Below, piece by piece: positions 5,871-7,342 of a stretch of 7,342 nucleotides of DNA. Numbering within the stretch: position 1 is the stretch's first letter; each line of letters starts with the position of its first letter. This DNA is from Clostridiaceae bacterium (GTDB lineage: Bacteria > Bacillota > Clostridia > UBA1212 > DUPL01): NCBI GenBank assembly GCA_012522035.1, contig JAAYLF010000291.1:1-7342 (forward strand). The letters are read 5' to 3'. A program made the position numbers and the translations under genes. Under the pieces are notes generated by a model that worked only from the letters and a program-made list of their open reading frames with translations, was not told the origin of the DNA and searched no databases.

Positions 5871-7342
5871 GTGAAATATGGACCTGTAGCAGGATATGAC
5901 AGATTGGGAAGAAAACTCCCGATGATTGAGGATGTGGGCCCAAAACGAAAAGACAAGTATGTTGGAATCTTTTATTTTGTTCACAGAAGTTCTTCAAGTG
6001 AAAAAAGGATGGTTGTGAATGTGGACAAACTGCTGAAAGAGACCCCGGAAGCAGCACTGGATTACGACCATCCAGCCTGGGGGACGGGCAGATGTGTCTA
6101 CCACTGGGGTGAGCCGCTCTTTGGCTACTATGCTGCTGATGATGAATGGGTTATACGGAAGCATGTGGAGATGCTTTCGTATGCGGATATTGATTTCATA
6201 GTGTTTGACACCACAAACAGACTAACCTTCAAGCACAACTGCATGACGGTTATTAGAATAATTGACGAATACATTCAAAGAGGATTCAAAGTACCCAAAG
6301 TTGTATATTACACAAATACGAAATCCGGAGAGACAGTGAACGAGATATATGAGGATGTGTACAAGGCAAGGTTTTGCCCGGATGCTTGGTTCTACTATGA
6401 AGGAAAACCATTAATTATTGGCAATCCTGAAGAGTGTTCCGAAGAGGCAAGAGAGTTTTTTACCTTTAGGCTGCCCCAATGGCCTACGGAGCCTTTCAAG
6501 CAGGGCGGGTTTCCCTGGATGAGCTTTGAAAGGCCGCAGTATGTATTCAGGGACAAGAATGGCAACCCTGAAGTTATTAGTGTGTCTGTTGCCCAGCATC
6601 CGCAGATCAAGTTTGGGGATTCTGCCATGTATGGAGAGGTAAGAAACAGAGGCAGGGCTTTTCATGATGGGTATAACGACAAGACAAAGGGTGCATTGAA
6701 CTGGGGCTTCAATATTGCCGAGCAGTGGGAGTATGCCATTGCACAAGACCCGAAGATAATATTTGTTACCGGATGGAATGAATGGTCCATGGGAAGGATA
6801 AGGGGATCCAAAGAACGTCCTGTAACTTTTATTGACCAGGCAAACCAGGAGTTCTCAAGAGATATTGAGCCTATGAGAGATGGACACTTTGATGACTACT
6901 ACATGCAGCTTATTGACTACGTGCGCCGATTCAAGGGTATGGATGAAATAAAGCCGGGAATGGAGAAAACTATTGATTTTAACGGACCATTTTCCCAGTG
7001 GGAGGATGTGGAGCCAACCTTTTATGATTTCCCGTTTGGCAGCTGCCACAGGGATCATTTTGGTGTTGATGGAGAAAGATATGTAAACACAACAGGCAGA
7101 AATGATATAGACATAATGAAGATATGCCATGACAAGGACAATATCTACTTTTACGTGAGTACGTATGAGAATATTAAGGGGTATTCTTTTACTCCATGGA
7201 TGAGATTGTTTCTGCATATAGCGGGAAATGAGTTTATAGGGTGGGAGAGATACCAGTACGCTTTGAATCTGGAGCTGGTTGACGGCAACAACTCGCTAAT
7301 ACACAAGAGTCTTGGCGCATGGCGTTTTGTTCCTGTGGGAAG
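5871..7342 (+). CDS. GH99/GH71-like barrel protein with CBM9-like domain (partial, 3' end outside window)
   Basis: The first 490 residues of a putative glycoside hydrolase, open to the window end. The N-terminus (YDRLGRKLP, then KYVGIFYFVHRSS) leads directly into a barrel resembling GH99/GH71/WbsX-like proteins: HWGEPLFGYY (H78-P82), FIVFDTTN, VSVAQHPQ (H243), and GWNEW at 301-305 with E304, the counterpart of the WNEW strand-end motif in those families and a likely active-site residue. SRDIEPM (329-335) then YYMQLIDYVRRFKG closes this region. From about residue 368, DFNGPFSQWEDVEPTFYDF, TTGRNDIDIMKICHDKDNIYFYV and MRLFLHIAGNEFIGWERYQYALNL resemble a CBM9-like/DOMON-type beta-sandwich, cut by the window end. 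No signal peptide is present, which is unusual for a protein with a carbohydrate-binding module. It starts at GTG 9 bases after the preceding glycosidase and is probably co-transcribed with it. Fold is fairly secure; substrate and catalytic activity are not shown. Confidence 0.75.
   Translation, partial: MKYGPVAGYDRLGRKLPMIEDVGPKRKDKYVGIFYFVHRSSSSEKRMVVNVDKLLKETPEAALDYDHPAWGTGRCVYHWGEPLFGYYAADDEWVIRKHVEMLSYADIDFIVFDTTNRLTFKHNCMTVIRIIDEYIQRGFKVPKVVYYTNTKSGETVNEIYEDVYKARFCPDAWFYYEGKPLIIGNPEECSEEAREFFTFRLPQWPTEPFKQGGFPWMSFERPQYVFRDKNGNPEVISVSVAQHPQIKFGDSAMYGEVRNRGRAFHDGYNDKTKGALNWGFNIAEQWEYAIAQDPKIIFVTGWNEWSMGRIRGSKERPVTFIDQANQEFSRDIEPMRDGHFDDYYMQLIDYVRRFKGMDEIKPGMEKTIDFNGPFSQWEDVEPTFYDFPFGSCHRDHFGVDGERYVNTTGRNDIDIMKICHDKDNIYFYVSTYENIKGYSFTPWMRLFLHIAGNEFIGWERYQYALNLELVDGNNSLIHKSLGAWRFVPVG

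Noticed and set aside
5274..5984. Open frame of 236 codons on the minus strand
   Set aside because: Antisense to the junction of the two glycosidase genes, both of which have good start signals and continuous protein patterns there.
1..7342. Search for CRISPR repeats, tRNA genes, insertion sequences, toxin-antitoxin or phage-defence modules
   Set aside because: No regularly spaced repeats, cloverleaf-like segments, terminal inverted repeats, transposase motifs or defence-type domains were found by reading both strands. NdpA-like and GNAT proteins alone are not enough to propose a defence system.

Overview
The window looks like chromosomal DNA from a low-to-moderate G+C, motile Firmicute of the clostridial type. 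The evidence is strong AG-rich Shine-Dalgarno sites, perfect TATAAT boxes, a B. subtilis-style SigD promoter before a chemoreceptor, a GTG start, and frequent AGG/AGA/ATA codons. A cellulolytic or other glycan-degrading clostridium (Acetivibrio/Ruminiclostridium-like) would fit, but the genus is a guess. Gene density is high and no gap exceeds 170 bases. I see no tRNA, rRNA, CRISPR array, insertion sequence or prophage gene.

Layout. (1) Bases 1-1186, minus strand: the N-terminal 395 residues of a methyl-accepting chemotaxis protein (TM1, extracellular Cache sensor, TM2, HAMP, start of the signalling domain); its 3' end lies outside the window. (2) Bases 1187-1353: a divergent promoter region with a SigD-type promoter facing the chemoreceptor and a SigA-type promoter facing right. 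(3) Bases 1354-2933, plus strand: a two-gene unit of a GNAT acetyltransferase and an NdpA/YejK (NA37) nucleoid-associated protein, 2 bases apart, closed by a rho-independent terminator that begins in the ndpA stop codon. (4) Bases 2971-7342, plus strand: a second unit with its own promoter. It encodes a 950-residue putative glycoside hydrolase (barrel plus GATase-like Rossmann domain plus C-terminal beta-domain). Nine bases later follows the first 490 residues of a GH99/GH71-like barrel protein with a C-terminal CBM9-like domain, cut by the window end.

How they work together. The two large proteins are almost certainly co-transcribed. Neither has a signal peptide, so they look like a cytoplasmic pair acting on imported oligosaccharide or an intracellular glycan. 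The substrate cannot be read from the sequence, and no transporter or regulator is in view. The GNAT-ndpA pair is insulated from them by the terminator, and the chemoreceptor belongs to the motility regulon. No functional link between the three units is shown. The most interesting part is the uncharacterised glycosidase pair: both proteins have recognisable folds but no family or substrate that I can assign confidently.
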